Shown here in pieces: positions 45,355 through 53,344 of a stretch of DNA of 64,000 nt. The notes beneath the pieces are model-generated. The model saw only the letters and a list, made by a program, of their open reading frames with translations. It was not told where the DNA came from and searched no databases. The translations under genes and the position numbers were made by a program. The first letter of the stretch is position 1; every line of letters begins with the position of its first letter. The DNA is taken from contig NZ_JAHCTB010000005.1 of NCBI RefSeq assembly GCF_018476645.1, forward strand, positions 124,001-188,000, read 5' to 3'. The stretch comes from Aequorivita echinoideorum (GTDB lineage Bacteria; Bacteroidota; Bacteroidia; Flavobacteriales; Flavobacteriaceae).

Positions 45355-46779
45355 TTAACAATCGCTGAGATAGACTTTTACCGCAAGCCCGCCCTCGCTG
45401 GTCTCCTTGTATTTATTGTTCATATCCTTCGCGGTTTCCCACATCGTTTCAATTACACTGTCAAGTGGAACTTTGGCTTTGCTCGGGTCACTGTCCAATG
45501 CCATTTCACAGGCATTTATTGCCTTTATCGCGCCCATGGCATTGCGCTCAATGCAGGGAATTTGTACCAAACCCGCTATTGGATCGCAGGTCATCCCTAA
45601 ATGATGTTCCATGGCAATTTCGCTGGCCATCAAGCATTGCTCTGGAGTGCCGCCCATTAACTCACAAAGTGCGCCGGCCGCCATAGAAGATGAAACGCCA
45701 ATTTCTGCCTGGCAACCGCCCATGGCCGCTGAAATGGTTGAGCCTTTTTTGAAAATACTGCCAATTTCCCCCGAAACCAAAAGAAATTTCCGGATATCCT
45801 CAAAATTGGCGTCGTGGTTTTCAATAACCAAATAATACATCAAAACGGCGGGGATTACGCCTGCGCTTCCGTTTGTAGGCGCGGTAACCACACGGCCCAA
45901 CGAAGCATTGACTTCATTTACGGCCAGTGCGAAACAGGAGACCCATTTCAAAATTTGTCTGAATTTTACTTCCGTGCCTCTTATGGCTTCAATCCACTCC
46001 TCAGCATTGGAATATTTTGCCTCACCTATTAGATTTTTATGTGTGTTGAAGGCGCGTCGCTGTACTTTTAATCCACCGGGGAGAATGCCCTCGGTGTGGC
46101 AGCCCACAAACATGGAATCCAGCATTACATCCCAAATTTTCTTCAGTCCGTCATTGATTTCAGTTTCGGTTCGCAGCGATTTTTCATTTTCCAGCACTAT
46201 TTCAGAAATTGATTTTCCCTCGGCTTTGCAATAGGCGAGGAGCTCGGTGCCTTTTTCAACGGGAAATGGGAATTGTGCAAATTTTGCCAATTTCGCTTTT
46301 TTTCGCTTGCGCTCTTTCTTTACGGTGAATCCGCCGCCAATGGAATAAAACGAAGAAGATTTTTTTGATCCATCTTTCAGCGTTGCCCGGAATGTCATTC
46401 CGTTAGGGTGAAATTCCAGAAATTTACGGTTGAATTTTATGTTTTCCTTCGGCACAAAAGGAACTTCAAGCTCGCCATTCAATTTCAATTTATTTTCCGA
46501 AGTAATAAAATCAATTTCCTTATCTATATTTTCAATGGGGAAAGTTACGGGGTCAAAACCCGAAAGGCCCATCATTACGGCAATATCCGTTGCGTGACCT
46601 TTTCCTGTAAGCGAAAGGGAGCCATAAAGGTCCACTGAAATTTCGGCTACATTATCAAAATTATTTTTCTCCTTCAATTCGCCAATCCATCGCAATGCGG
46701 CGCGCCACGGCCCCAGAGTGTGGGAGCTGGACGGGCCAACCCCAATTTTCAACATATCAAAAACGCTGATGCTTTCCAT
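45355..46779 (-). CDS. sdaA: L-serine ammonia-lyase, iron-sulfur type
   Basis: Deaminates L-serine to pyruvate. The single-chain form has 474 residues with a beta domain (SVFDMLKIGVGPSSSHTLGP) and an alpha domain. Three cysteines typical of the 4Fe-4S site are in VGCHTEGILPGG, MTCDPIAGLVQIPCIERN and the segment before the C-terminus (INACEMALDSDPS). The C-terminal Cys is the last residue (VYLSDC), which in characterised enzymes enters the active site. Together with serA and serC in the window this gives both making and breaking of serine. Confidence 0.94.
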   Translation of the reverse strand: MESISVFDMLKIGVGPSSSHTLGPWRAALRWIGELKEKNNFDNVAEISVDLYGSLSLTGKGHATDIAVMMGLSGFDPVTFPIENIDKEIDFITSENKLKLNGELEVPFVPKENIKFNRKFLEFHPNGMTFRATLKDGSKKSSSFYSIGGGFTVKKERKRKKAKLAKFAQFPFPVEKGTELLAYCKAEGKSISEIVLENEKSLRTETEINDGLKKIWDVMLDSMFVGCHTEGILPGGLKVQRRAFNTHKNLIGEAKYSNAEEWIEAIRGTEVKFRQILKWVSCFALAVNEVNASLGRVVTAPTNGSAGVIPAVLMYYLVIENHDANFEDIRKFLLVSGEIGSIFKKGSTISAAMGGCQAEIGVSSSMAAGALCELMGGTPEQCLMASEIAMEHHLGMTCDPIAGLVQIPCIERNAMGAIKAINACEMALDSDPSKAKVPLDSVIETMWETAKDMNNKYKETSEGGLAVKVYLSDC

Positions 46780-46859
46780 AATTTTAGTCTTAAGCCAAAC
46801 CTAAGAAATTTTCAGGGAATGACTAACTTGAAAAATAGTAATTGTAAATAAAATTAATT

Positions 46860-46913
46860 GGAAATATTCCATAAAATAGGAAATATTCCTATTTTTGAAA
46901 TATGGAAATATTC
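46860..46913 (+). promoter_or_regulatory. Triple GGAA-N3-TTCC operator over the umuDC promoter
   Basis: GGAAATATTCC occurs at 46860-46870 and 46879-46889, and GGAAATATTC again at 46904-46913 over the first codons. A minus-7 box TATTTTTG (46890-46897) sits directly after the second copy. A protein bound here would block RNA polymerase, as expected of a repressor of a mutagenesis operon. Confidence 0.6.
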
Positions 46914-47270
46914 ACTTCGGGCAAACTCACAAAAGTAAAAAGCCGGCATGAACCGGGCGTCTCAAAACAGACTGGTTTTTCCAGCCCTGCCACGCATTAT
47001 CTGGAACCCACTATTGATTTGAATCAAGAACTGGTAATCAATCGCGACGCCACCTTTTTTGTACGCATTGATGGAAATGCCTTTACGGAATATAATATTC
47101 TCGATAAGGATGTATTGGTTATTGACCGCTCGCTATCTCGAACTTTTAATGATTTGGCGCTTGTTATAAAAGAAGGTGAATTTAAGATTCAGCGAATTCC
47201 GTTTGGTTTTTCAGAGGAAGAAATCACCGTTTGGGGAATAATTACTTATATAATCCACTACGCCCGATGA
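46902..47270 (+). CDS. umuD: UmuD-like S24 protein without catalytic serine
   Basis: Partner subunit of a Y-family mutagenic polymerase, 122 residues. Layout as UmuD: short arm, segment FSSPATHYLEPTIDLNQ around the expected self-cleavage region, then the beta domain. Where E. coli has Ser60 in GDSM, this protein reads RIDGNAF with Ala60. The catalytic lysine counterpart is probably Lys95 in EFKIQRI. Self-cleavage is therefore not expected unless another residue substitutes. It overlaps umuC by 4 bp (ATGA). The promoter carries three copies of an inverted element. Confidence 0.85.
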   Translation: MEIFTSGKLTKVKSRHEPGVSKQTGFSSPATHYLEPTIDLNQELVINRDATFFVRIDGNAFTEYNILDKDVLVIDRSLSRTFNDLALVIKEGEFKIQRIPFGFSEEEITVWGIITYIIHYAR

Positions 47271-48538
47271 TTGCTTTAGTTGATTGCAATAGCTTTTATG
47301 CTTGCTGCGAACAGGTTTTTCGTCCCGATCTTTTGGGAAAACCTGTGGTGGTTTTAAGCAACAATGATGGCTGTGTTATTGCAGCAAACAAAGAGGCGAA
47401 GGCAATTACGGATATCCCCATGTTTGAGCCTGTTTTCAAAATTAAAGACCAGTTGGTTGCCCGAAAAGTGAATTTTTTCTCTTCCAATTACACGCTTTAT
47501 GGAGAGATGTCCCAACGGGTAATGAATATCCTCGGCACATTTTCACCGAATGTTGAAATTTACAGTATTGATGAAGCCTTTGTGGATCTCTCAGGGATGA
47601 ACAACTTTTCCCTATATGAATATGGGCATTTAATAAAAGATACTATTTTCCGAAATACGGGATTGCCCGTGGGCGTAGGCATTGCGCCCACAAAAGTATT
47701 GGCAAAGCTCGCAAACCGAATGTCCAAGAAAATTGAAGAAAACAATCACGTTTTTGTAATCGATTCCAAAGAAAAAAGAATTGAAGCGTTGAAATGGTGT
47801 GAGATAGGTGATGTTTGGGGCATCGGTAGAAAGCACGCAGAACGTCTGAAAAATATTGGAGTTTTTAATGCCTTTCAATTTACTGAAATACCATTGCAAT
47901 GGGTTCGAAAAGAGATGACCGTGGTGGGGGAGCGCACGTGGCGGGAACTTAGAGGCGAACCCTGTAAGGAATTTGTAACCCAACCGCCACCAAAAAAAGG
48001 AATTGGTACCGCAAAATCCTTCGGCATAAAATTGCTCGATTTAGAACGTATTGAAGAAGCTTGTGCTTACTATATTAGCGAAGTGAGTGAAATATTACGC
48101 GCCCAAAAATCCTGCGCTACCTATGTCCACGTGTTCATCGTTACCAATTACCATAGTAATGTGGACAAGCAATATTCTAATAAACGAACGGTGACATTGG
48201 ATATTCCCACAAACGATACGTTCAAGCTTATTACCGCCGCACGAAAGGCACTGGTTGAAATTTACAAACCGGGCTATCGCTATAAAAAAGTGGGAGTGGA
48301 CCTGAGCGGAATTATTCCCGAGGAGTATGTGCAGGGAAATCTGTTCCACCAGCCATCAAAATTGAACAATGAAAAGCTTATAAAAACCTTTGATGCCATC
48401 AATCGAAAATTCGGGAAAGCGACCATTTCTTCAGGATTAGTAGGTACGCGCGTTAACGAATGGGAACTCATTAAAAAAGAACGAAGTTCCCGATATACCA
48501 CACAATGGGAAGAATTACTTTGCATAAATTCTGAATAA
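47267..48538 (+). CDS. umuC: Y-family DNA polymerase V catalytic subunit
   Basis: Translesion polymerase of 423 residues from ATG 47267; the frame from 47231 is rejected because it would extend into umuD, whereas 47267 couples through ATGA. Metal-binding acids: Asp6 in MIALVDCNSFYACCEQVF, and Asp102-Glu103 in IYSIDEAFVDLSG. Other landmarks: VLSNNDGCVIAANKEAK, GVGIAPTKVLAKLAN, GDVWGIGRKHAERL and the little-finger domain (KSFGIKLLDLERIEEACAYY). The C-terminal part binds UmuD in characterised systems. A strong terminator follows. Confidence 0.94.
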   Translation: MIALVDCNSFYACCEQVFRPDLLGKPVVVLSNNDGCVIAANKEAKAITDIPMFEPVFKIKDQLVARKVNFFSSNYTLYGEMSQRVMNILGTFSPNVEIYSIDEAFVDLSGMNNFSLYEYGHLIKDTIFRNTGLPVGVGIAPTKVLAKLANRMSKKIEENNHVFVIDSKEKRIEALKWCEIGDVWGIGRKHAERLKNIGVFNAFQFTEIPLQWVRKEMTVVGERTWRELRGEPCKEFVTQPPPKKGIGTAKSFGIKLLDLERIEEACAYYISEVSEILRAQKSCATYVHVFIVTNYHSNVDKQYSNKRTVTLDIPTNDTFKLITAARKALVEIYKPGYRYKKVGVDLSGIIPEEYVQGNLFHQPSKLNNEKLIKTFDAINRKFGKATISSGLVGTRVNEWELIKKERSSRYTTQWEELLCINSE

Positions 48539-48540
48539 AA

Positions 48541-48585
48541 AAAAATTCCAAATGCCAAAAACAAATTTTGGCATTTGGAATTTTT
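48541..48585. terminator. Bidirectional terminator after umuC
   Basis: Perfect 20-bp stem (AAAAATTCCAAATGCCAAAA and its complement) with loop ACAAA, starting 3 bp after the umuC stop and 31 bp from the convergent alcohol dehydrogenase stop. Confidence 0.9.
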
Positions 48586-48615
48586 CAGCTTAGGTTAAGC
48601 GTACTATTCTATTTT

Positions 48616-49620
48616 TTATGGAACCAACACCACTCTAAATCTAGCTTTATTATCCATCATCTTTTTGAAGGCTTTTTCTACATCATCAAGTTTGAAGGTT
48701 TCAATCATTGGCTTTGTTCCGGTCAATGCGCTAAAATTGAGGGTATCCTCACTTTCTATCGCGGTCCCGCTGGGCCAACCGGAAACGGATTTTCGCTGTT
48801 GCAGCAATTGCATTGGCGAAACTTCAATGGCATCTCCCGTTGCACCGATGCAGATTAACTGGCCGTCAATTCCCAACCCGTCAATCACCGAACTAATGGC
48901 ATCTGCGTGCGGTGCGGTGGCGACAATCAATTTGGCGCCACCCAATTTTTGTAGTTCTTTTACGGCATCTTCCTTTTTGGAATTAATGTAATGGTGCGCG
49001 CCCAAATCTTTGGCGAGTTTCTTTTTGTCATCAGAATGGGAGAGGGCAACTACTCTCATTCCCATTTTCTTTGCATACTGAACCGCCAAGTGACCCAGAC
49101 CGCCAATTCCTTGTACCGCAACCACATCGCCGGGACGGATGTTACTGTTTCGAATGGCATTGTACACGGTAATTCCGGCACACAAAAGCGGCGCCGCTTC
49201 TTCGGAAGAAAGTTCCTTCGGAATGCTTGCTACCGCTTCCTGCGGCGCGCACATATATTCGGCATAACCACCGTCGTACGATATTCCGCAGACCTTGGCG
49301 TTTTCGCAATTAATGAACATACCACGACGGCAGGGCTTGCAAGTAAAGCAATGGCCACCGTGCCAGCCTACGCCCACGCGCTGTCCTTTTTTCCAGTTTT
49401 TCACATCTTTTCCAACTTTTTCTATAGTACCCACAACTTCGTGGCCGGGCACGCGCGGATATTCCAACCCGGGGAAACCGCCCTGTTTCACGAAATTATC
49501 GCTGTGGCAAATTCCGCATGCTTCAACTTTAATTAATACTTCGTTTTCTTTTGGGGTAGGTTTATCAATTTCAACTATTTTGAAATCGGCTCCTGCTTTT
49601 GGTACTTGTACTGCTTTCAT
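48616..49620 (-). CDS. Zinc-dependent alcohol dehydrogenase
   Basis: Medium-chain dehydrogenase of 334 residues. Catalytic zinc ligands are Cys35 and His60-Glu61 (CGICHSDNF, PGHEVVG) and a later Cys (APLLCAGITVYNA). The structural zinc site has Cys91, 94, 97 and 105. The NAD(P) fold is AVQGIGGLGHLAVQYAKKMG. The layout is that of AdhP/AdhA-type primary alcohol dehydrogenases; the physiological substrate is unknown. Repeats follow just upstream of its start. Confidence 0.92.
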   Translation of the reverse strand: MKAVQVPKAGADFKIVEIDKPTPKENEVLIKVEACGICHSDNFVKQGGFPGLEYPRVPGHEVVGTIEKVGKDVKNWKKGQRVGVGWHGGHCFTCKPCRRGMFINCENAKVCGISYDGGYAEYMCAPQEAVASIPKELSSEEAAPLLCAGITVYNAIRNSNIRPGDVVAVQGIGGLGHLAVQYAKKMGMRVVALSHSDDKKKLAKDLGAHHYINSKKEDAVKELQKLGGAKLIVATAPHADAISSVIDGLGIDGQLICIGATGDAIEVSPMQLLQQRKSVSGWPSGTAIESEDTLNFSALTGTKPMIETFKLDDVEKAFKKMMDNKARFRVVLVP

Positions 49621-49629
49621 ATTTTTGGT

Positions 49630-49725
49630 TTATGAGATTATGAGATTATAAGTTTATGGGATTTCTGGCTCTTGACTCTTGACTTTTCGCTTTTCGCTTT
49701 TCGCTTTTCGCTTTTCGCTTTTTTC
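49630..49725. repeat. Tandem heptanucleotide CTTTTCG repeat and related short repeats
   Basis: Two copies of TGAGATTA (from 49632), then GACTCTTGACTC-type repeats, then five perfect CTTTTCG units (49683-49717) running into CTTTTTT. The same heptamer appears in complement (CGAAAAG) twice near 62014-62042. It is probably a slippage-prone locus in the alcohol dehydrogenase leader. Confidence 0.8.
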
Positions 49726-49829
49726 AAAGAATTTAAAAGTACAAATTGTAAAAATGCATTTGTTTTAAGGGAACGTTAATTGCTTCAATATGCTTTGATA
49801 AACTTAAATTTTGAAAACAGTACGAATTT

Positions 49830-49890
49830 GCGTGAGGGATAGAAGACGCTATCGTGTAGCACTGATAGCCCGACCCGTTTAGGGGCACGC
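49830..49890 (+). ncRNA. Structured intergenic element, Flavo-1-like candidate
   Basis: GCGTG (49830-49834) pairs with CACGC (49886-49890). Inside, GCTATC pairs with GATAGC (49848-49853 / 49864-49869), and CCC (49874-49876) with GGG. The conserved-looking strings GTGAGGGATAGAAG and AGCCCGACCC match my memory of a dispersed structured RNA motif of flavobacteria (Flavo-1). The assignment is from memory. It lies 121 bp upstream of dnaK, in a 391-bp gap that otherwise holds repeats and the dnaK promoter. Confidence 0.5.
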
Positions 49891-49913
49891 CCAAAATATC
49901 ACAATTCCATTTT

Positions 49914-49955
49914 CTGCCACCTTGTCATACAATTTTCGCTGGCATAATCATTGTC
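49914..49955 (+). promoter_or_regulatory. Sigma-54-like promoter and paired sites upstream of dnaK
   Basis: TGGCATAATCATTGTC (49940-49955) matches the RpoN consensus TGGCAYRNNNNTTGCW except at the minus-12 C and the last base. About 20 bp upstream lie two close half-sites, CTGCCA and TTGTCA (49914-49927), that could bind an activator. The predicted leader is about 46 bases. No CIRCE element (TTAGCACTC-N9-GAGTGCTAA) is present. Confidence 0.4.
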
Positions 49956-50011
49956 TTATACAGTCCGCAATTAAAAATTTCAGAAATAAATAATAACAAT
50001 AAACAATAGAT

Positions 50012-51928
50012 ATGAGTAAAATAATTGGAATCGACTTAGGTACAACCAACTCCTGCGTTGCCGTGATGGAAGGTAGCGAGCCAACGGTTATTCCGAATGC
50101 CGAAGGAAAAAGGACAACGCCTTCCGTGATTGCATTTGTGGAAGGTGGTGAAATTAAAGTAGGTGACCCGGCAAAACGCCAAGCGGTTACAAACCCAACA
50201 AAAACCATTAGCTCCATAAAACGTTTTATGGGGAACAAATATTCAGAATCAAAAAGCGAAGCGGAACACGCAGCTTATAAAGTGGTAAAAGGTGACAACG
50301 ATACCGCTCGTGTGGATATTGATGGACGCATGTATACTCCACAGGAATTGAGCGCGATGATTCTTCAGAAAATGAAGAAAACCGCTGAGGATTACTTGGG
50401 TCAAGACGTTACCCGCGCGGTAATTACCGTTCCTGCCTATTTTAATGACAGTCAGCGTCACGCTACAAAAGAAGCGGGTGAAATTGCCGGACTTAAAGTG
50501 GAACGAATCATCAACGAGCCAACGGCTGCTGCACTTGCGTATGGTCTTGACAAAAAAGGAACCGACCAAAAAATAGTAGTTTTTGATTTTGGTGGTGGTA
50601 CGCATGACGTGAGTATCCTTGAATTGGGTGACGGCGTTTTTGAAGTACTGGCTACCGATGGTGATACCCACTTGGGTGGTGATGATGTTGACCAAAAAAT
50701 CATTAACTGGTTGGCTGACGAATTTAAAAAAGAAGAAGATTTTGATTTGAAGAAAGATCCAATGGCGCTTCAGCGTTTGAAGGAAGCTGCCGAGAAAGCA
50801 AAAATTGAATTGTCTTCCTCAACCCAAACTGAAATCAATTTGCCATACATTACAGCTACTGCCAGCGGACCAAAGCACTTGGTAAAAACGTTGACGCGCG
50901 CCAAGTTCGAGCAATTGATCGAGGATCTTGTAAAAAGAACAATAGCCCCATGCGAAAAAGCACTGAAAGCTGCCGGATTGAGTAAAAGCGATATTGACGA
51001 AGTAATTTTGGTTGGTGGTTCTACCCGTATTCCTGCAGTGCAGGAAGCGGTGGAGAAATTCTTCGGAAAAAAACCGAGTAAAGGTGTAAACCCAGACGAA
51101 GTTGTGGCCGTAGGTGCTGCGATTCAAGGTGGTGTATTGACTGGAGATGTAAAAGACGTACTTCTTTTGGACGTAACGCCACTTTCCCTTGGTATTGAAA
51201 CAATGGGCGGTGTAATGACCAAATTGATTGAGGCCAATACAACCATCCCAACTAAGAAAAGTCAAGTGTTTTCTACTGCGGCAGACAATCAGCCGAGTGT
51301 TGAAATTCACGTGTTGCAAGGAGAGCGCCCAATGGCGAACGACAACAAAACAATCGGTCGTTTCCATTTGGATGGTATTCCACCAGCACAGCGCGGTACG
51401 CCACAGATTGAGGTAACGTTTGATATTGATGCCAACGGTATTATCAAAGTAAGCGCTACCGACAAGGCGACCAACAAAACGCAGGATATCCGTATTGAGG
51501 CTTCTTCTGGATTGACTGAAGAGGAAATCAAAAAGATGAAAGCGGATGCCGAGGCAAATGCCGAAAGCGATAAAAATGCGAAAGAAAAAGTTGAAAAACT
51601 GAATGAAGCGGATGGAATAATCTTCCAGACTGAAAAGCAATTGAAGGAGTTTGGCGATAAATTATCTGACGATAAGAAAAAGCCAATTGAAGATGCTTTG
51701 GAAGAACTGAAGAAAGCGTACGAAACCAAAGAAGTTGAAACCATTCAACCTGCTTTGGATAAAATAAACGAAGCTTGGAAAACCGCTTCTGAAGAAATGT
51801 ACAAAGCCCAAGCAGAACAGCAAGGCGCCCCAACCGGTGATGCCGGGGCAGGAGCACAGCAGGGCAGCACTGGCGGAGGTTCCGAAAACAGCGATGTTGA
51901 GGACGTAGATTTTGAAGAAGTGAAGTAA
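50012..51928 (+). CDS. dnaK: Molecular chaperone Hsp70
   Basis: ATP-driven protein-folding chaperone of 638 residues. Opening [20 protein letters not shown], the ATPase blocks [39 protein letters not shown] and [20 protein letters not shown], the linker [20 protein letters not shown], and the C-terminal [11 protein letters not shown] are all present. It reads THDVS where most DnaK have TFDVS. No grpE or dnaJ follows; the gene is closed by a terminator. The upstream region has a sigma-54-like site and no CIRCE. Confidence 0.97.
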   Translation: MSKIIGIDLGTTNSCVAVMEGSEPTVIPNAEGKRTTPSVIAFVEGGEIKVGDPAKRQAVTNPTKTISSIKRFMGNKYSESKSEAEHAAYKVVKGDNDTARVDIDGRMYTPQELSAMILQKMKKTAEDYLGQDVTRAVITVPAYFNDSQRHATKEAGEIAGLKVERIINEPTAAALAYGLDKKGTDQKIVVFDFGGGTHDVSILELGDGVFEVLATDGDTHLGGDDVDQKIINWLADEFKKEEDFDLKKDPMALQRLKEAAEKAKIELSSSTQTEINLPYITATASGPKHLVKTLTRAKFEQLIEDLVKRTIAPCEKALKAAGLSKSDIDEVILVGGSTRIPAVQEAVEKFFGKKPSKGVNPDEVVAVGAAIQGGVLTGDVKDVLLLDVTPLSLGIETMGGVMTKLIEANTTIPTKKSQVFSTAADNQPSVEIHVLQGERPMANDNKTIGRFHLDGIPPAQRGTPQIEVTFDIDANGIIKVSATDKATNKTQDIRIEASSGLTEEEIKKMKADAEANAESDKNAKEKVEKLNEADGIIFQTEKQLKEFGDKLSDDKKKPIEDALEELKKAYETKEVETIQPALDKINEAWKTASEEMYKAQAEQQGAPTGDAGAGAQQGSTGGGSENSDVEDVDFEEVK

Positions 51929-51931
51929 AAG

Positions 51932-51952
51932 CCCCCTAATCCCCGAAGGGGG
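51932..51952. repeat. CCCCCT / AGGGGG hairpin repeat
   Basis: CCCCCT pairs with AGGGGG around AATCCCCGA, with an alternative inner pairing CCCC-GAA-GGGG. It lies 3 bp after the dnaK stop. Strings of this type recur in intergenic regions of flavobacteria as far as I recall. Confidence 0.5.
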
Positions 51953-51973
51953 AATTGGGAAAAGCTTAAAATC

Positions 51974-52007
51974 AAAACCGCAACCTGTGAGGGTTGCGGT
52001 TTTTTTA
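51974..52007 (+). terminator. dnaK terminator
   Basis: AAAACCGCAACC pairs with GGTTGCGGTTTT around TGTGAG, followed by TTT. Confidence 0.88.
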
Positions 52008-52026
52008 TCAGTCTATTTGATGACAA

Positions 52027-52314
52027 CTAGATTTGTTTTTCAACGTATTCTTTCAATTCTTCATTATTCATCTTTAGTAATTTCTCAATTTTTCTGTCTT
52101 TAGAAATACCCTTGCCCAAATTCGCAGAATAAAGTTCTAAAACACTCTTGACTCCAGCTAAATTCCCCAAAAGTTTATTGTCCTTTTCGGCGGGATTCTC
52201 TATGGCAAATTTACTCCAACCAGCTAGGTACATAATCAATAAATCTGGATTTTCTGCAGTCATCCCTGTTTGGAATTCGCACAATTCTATTGAAAAGGTA
52301 GAAGTGCCGGTCAT
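52027..52314 (-). CDS. Hypothetical protein, 95 aa
   Basis: Not recognised. Small soluble protein: MTGTSTFSIELCEFQTGMTA, NPDLLIMYLAGWSKFAIENP, then VKSVLELYSANLGKGISKDR and a helical, charged end (IEKLLKMNNEELKEYVEKQI). No signal or membrane segment. It ends 20 bp from the dnaK terminator on the opposite strand. Confidence 0.65.
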   Translation of the reverse strand: MTGTSTFSIELCEFQTGMTAENPDLLIMYLAGWSKFAIENPAEKDNKLLGNLAGVKSVLELYSANLGKGISKDRKIEKLLKMNNEELKEYVEKQI

Positions 52315-52335
52315 CCATTGTAATAAATAAGAAAA

Positions 52336-52353
52336 GCGGCCCGAAAAGGCCGC
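52336..52353 (-). terminator. Terminator of the small unit left of the LRR gene
   Basis: Read leftwards, GCGGCC pairs with GGCCGC around TTTTCG, followed by TTTTCTTATTT. It closes the stretch that starts at the 26-bp element at 52458-52483. Confidence 0.65.
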
Positions 52354-52381
52354 CTTTAGAAAGCTTGTTTTTAACCAAATA

Positions 52382-52423
52382 TTAAGCTTTAATGATTACT
52401 AAGCAAGTGGGGATTGCTTTCAT
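52382..52423 (-). CDS. Candidate 13-codon minicistron
   Basis: ATG 52423 to TAA 52382 reads MKAIPTCLVIIKA. It lies between the 26-bp element (35 bp upstream) and a strong terminator (29 bp downstream), in a 256-bp gap without other genes. A frame this short can occur by chance. The arrangement of element, short frame and terminator is the only support, and the transcript may act as RNA. Confidence 0.25.
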   Translation of the reverse strand: MKAIPTCLVIIKA

Positions 52424-52448
52424 AATCAAAGACAATATTAAATAAAAA

Positions 52449-52460
52449 CACGTTAACGTG
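52449..52460. promoter_or_regulatory. Perfect 12-bp palindrome CACGTTAACGTG
   Basis: Overlaps the 3' end of the left copy of the 26-bp element by three bases. It may be an operator for the small unit to its left. It is not present near the right copy. Confidence 0.35.
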
Positions 52461-52483
52461 AAAATTTAATCGATGAAATGCAC
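52458..52483 (-). promoter_or_regulatory. 26-bp element, left copy
   Basis: Read leftwards it begins GTGCATTTCATCGA and ends CAC. It is identical to the copy at 53345-53370 at 22 of 26 positions and has the same orientation. It precedes a short unit of about 130 bp that ends in a terminator. Confidence 0.6.
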
Positions 52484-52516
52484 TAATTTTTATTACTAAA
52501 TACTGCCAAAAAAAAT

Positions 52517-52539
52517 AAACGACTCAATTTGAGCCGTTT
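52517..52539 (-). terminator. Terminator of the LRR gene
   Basis: Read leftwards, AAACG-G-CTCA pairs with TGAG-T-CGTTT (one mismatch) around a 3-base loop, followed by ATTTTTTTT. It is 32 bp after the stop codon. Confidence 0.7.
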
Positions 52540-52570
52540 AGGAATTAAAGAAAAATGTGAGGAATTAATA

Positions 52571-53287
52571 CTAATCGTCAGAGTCCTCAGTTTCAAGTGC
52601 GATAACTGAGCGACCAAAATCATTTTGAGCGGAAAGATCCAAAAAGTTCATCGATGAACCTGATTTGGAAAGCAACACCACAGAAAAATTTTCGTGGTTT
52701 GTAAAATTATTTTCCGCTACTATAAGTTCTTTTAAATTTCTGCATTTAGCCAAACCTGCTGGTAAATTACCACTTAGTCTATTTTCAAAAATATTGAAAA
52801 CTTCAATTTTTTTAAGATTGGTAACATTTTGCGGCACACTTCCAGACAATTGGTTGCTACTCAAATGCAACTGCTTCAAATTAGATAAGTTTCCAAGTTC
52901 CTCCGGAATCTCACCTGTTAGTGAAGCACCATTTATTGCCAAGATTTCAAGGTTTTTCAAATTGCCCAATTCAGCTGGAATCGCTCCAGAGATAGGATTG
53001 AAACTCAATTCCAAAACCTTCAAGTTTTCCAATTCTCCAAGAGATGAAGGCAAGGTTCCATTCACATTATTGAACAATAATCGTATTGAGGTAACACTAT
53101 TATTTTCAACAGTAACACCGTTCCATTGATTGACCGGTTGCTCCAGATCCCAACCATCTACCCATTCCGGTCCATTAGTGGTATTGTAAAAATCAATAAG
53201 AACTTGTTTTTCCTTTTCGCTTATTTGTGCTACTAGCACACTCGCAAAAAACATAAATGCACAGGTAAATAGAGTAGTTTTCATCAT
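52571..53287 (-). CDS. Secreted leucine-rich-repeat protein
   Basis: 238 residues with a signal peptide (MKTTLFTCAFMFFASVLVAQ; two adjacent ATG codons at 53287 and 53284) and an LRR cap (EKQVLIDFYNTTNGPEWVDG). Five to six plant-type repeats follow the LxxLxLxxNxLxGxIP pattern (LKVLELSFNPISGAIPAELG; LKQLHLSSNQLSGSVPQNV). The tail is acidic (LETEDSDD). Such proteins bind proteins or glycans. No T9SS tail is present, so it is probably periplasmic. It is flanked by two copies of a 26-bp element. Confidence 0.85.
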   Translation of the reverse strand: MMKTTLFTCAFMFFASVLVAQISEKEKQVLIDFYNTTNGPEWVDGWDLEQPVNQWNGVTVENNSVTSIRLLFNNVNGTLPSSLGELENLKVLELSFNPISGAIPAELGNLKNLEILAINGASLTGEIPEELGNLSNLKQLHLSSNQLSGSVPQNVTNLKKIEVFNIFENRLSGNLPAGLAKCRNLKELIVAENNFTNHENFSVVLLSKSGSSMNFLDLSAQNDFGRSVIALETEDSDD

Positions 53288-53344
53288 TTGGGGCTTGAAT
53301 ATGATCTTTTAAAACAGTGTAAAAGAACTATATTCTATGATAAT

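Noticed and set aside
46902-48538. Phage or plasmid origin for the umuDC operon
   Set aside because: No integrase, attachment site or other phage gene is near, and base composition looks like that of the neighbours.
50819-51640. 273-codon open frame antisense to dnaK
   Set aside because: It mirrors the codon bias of dnaK, has no recognisable domain, no promoter and no independent start context; dnaK itself is certain.
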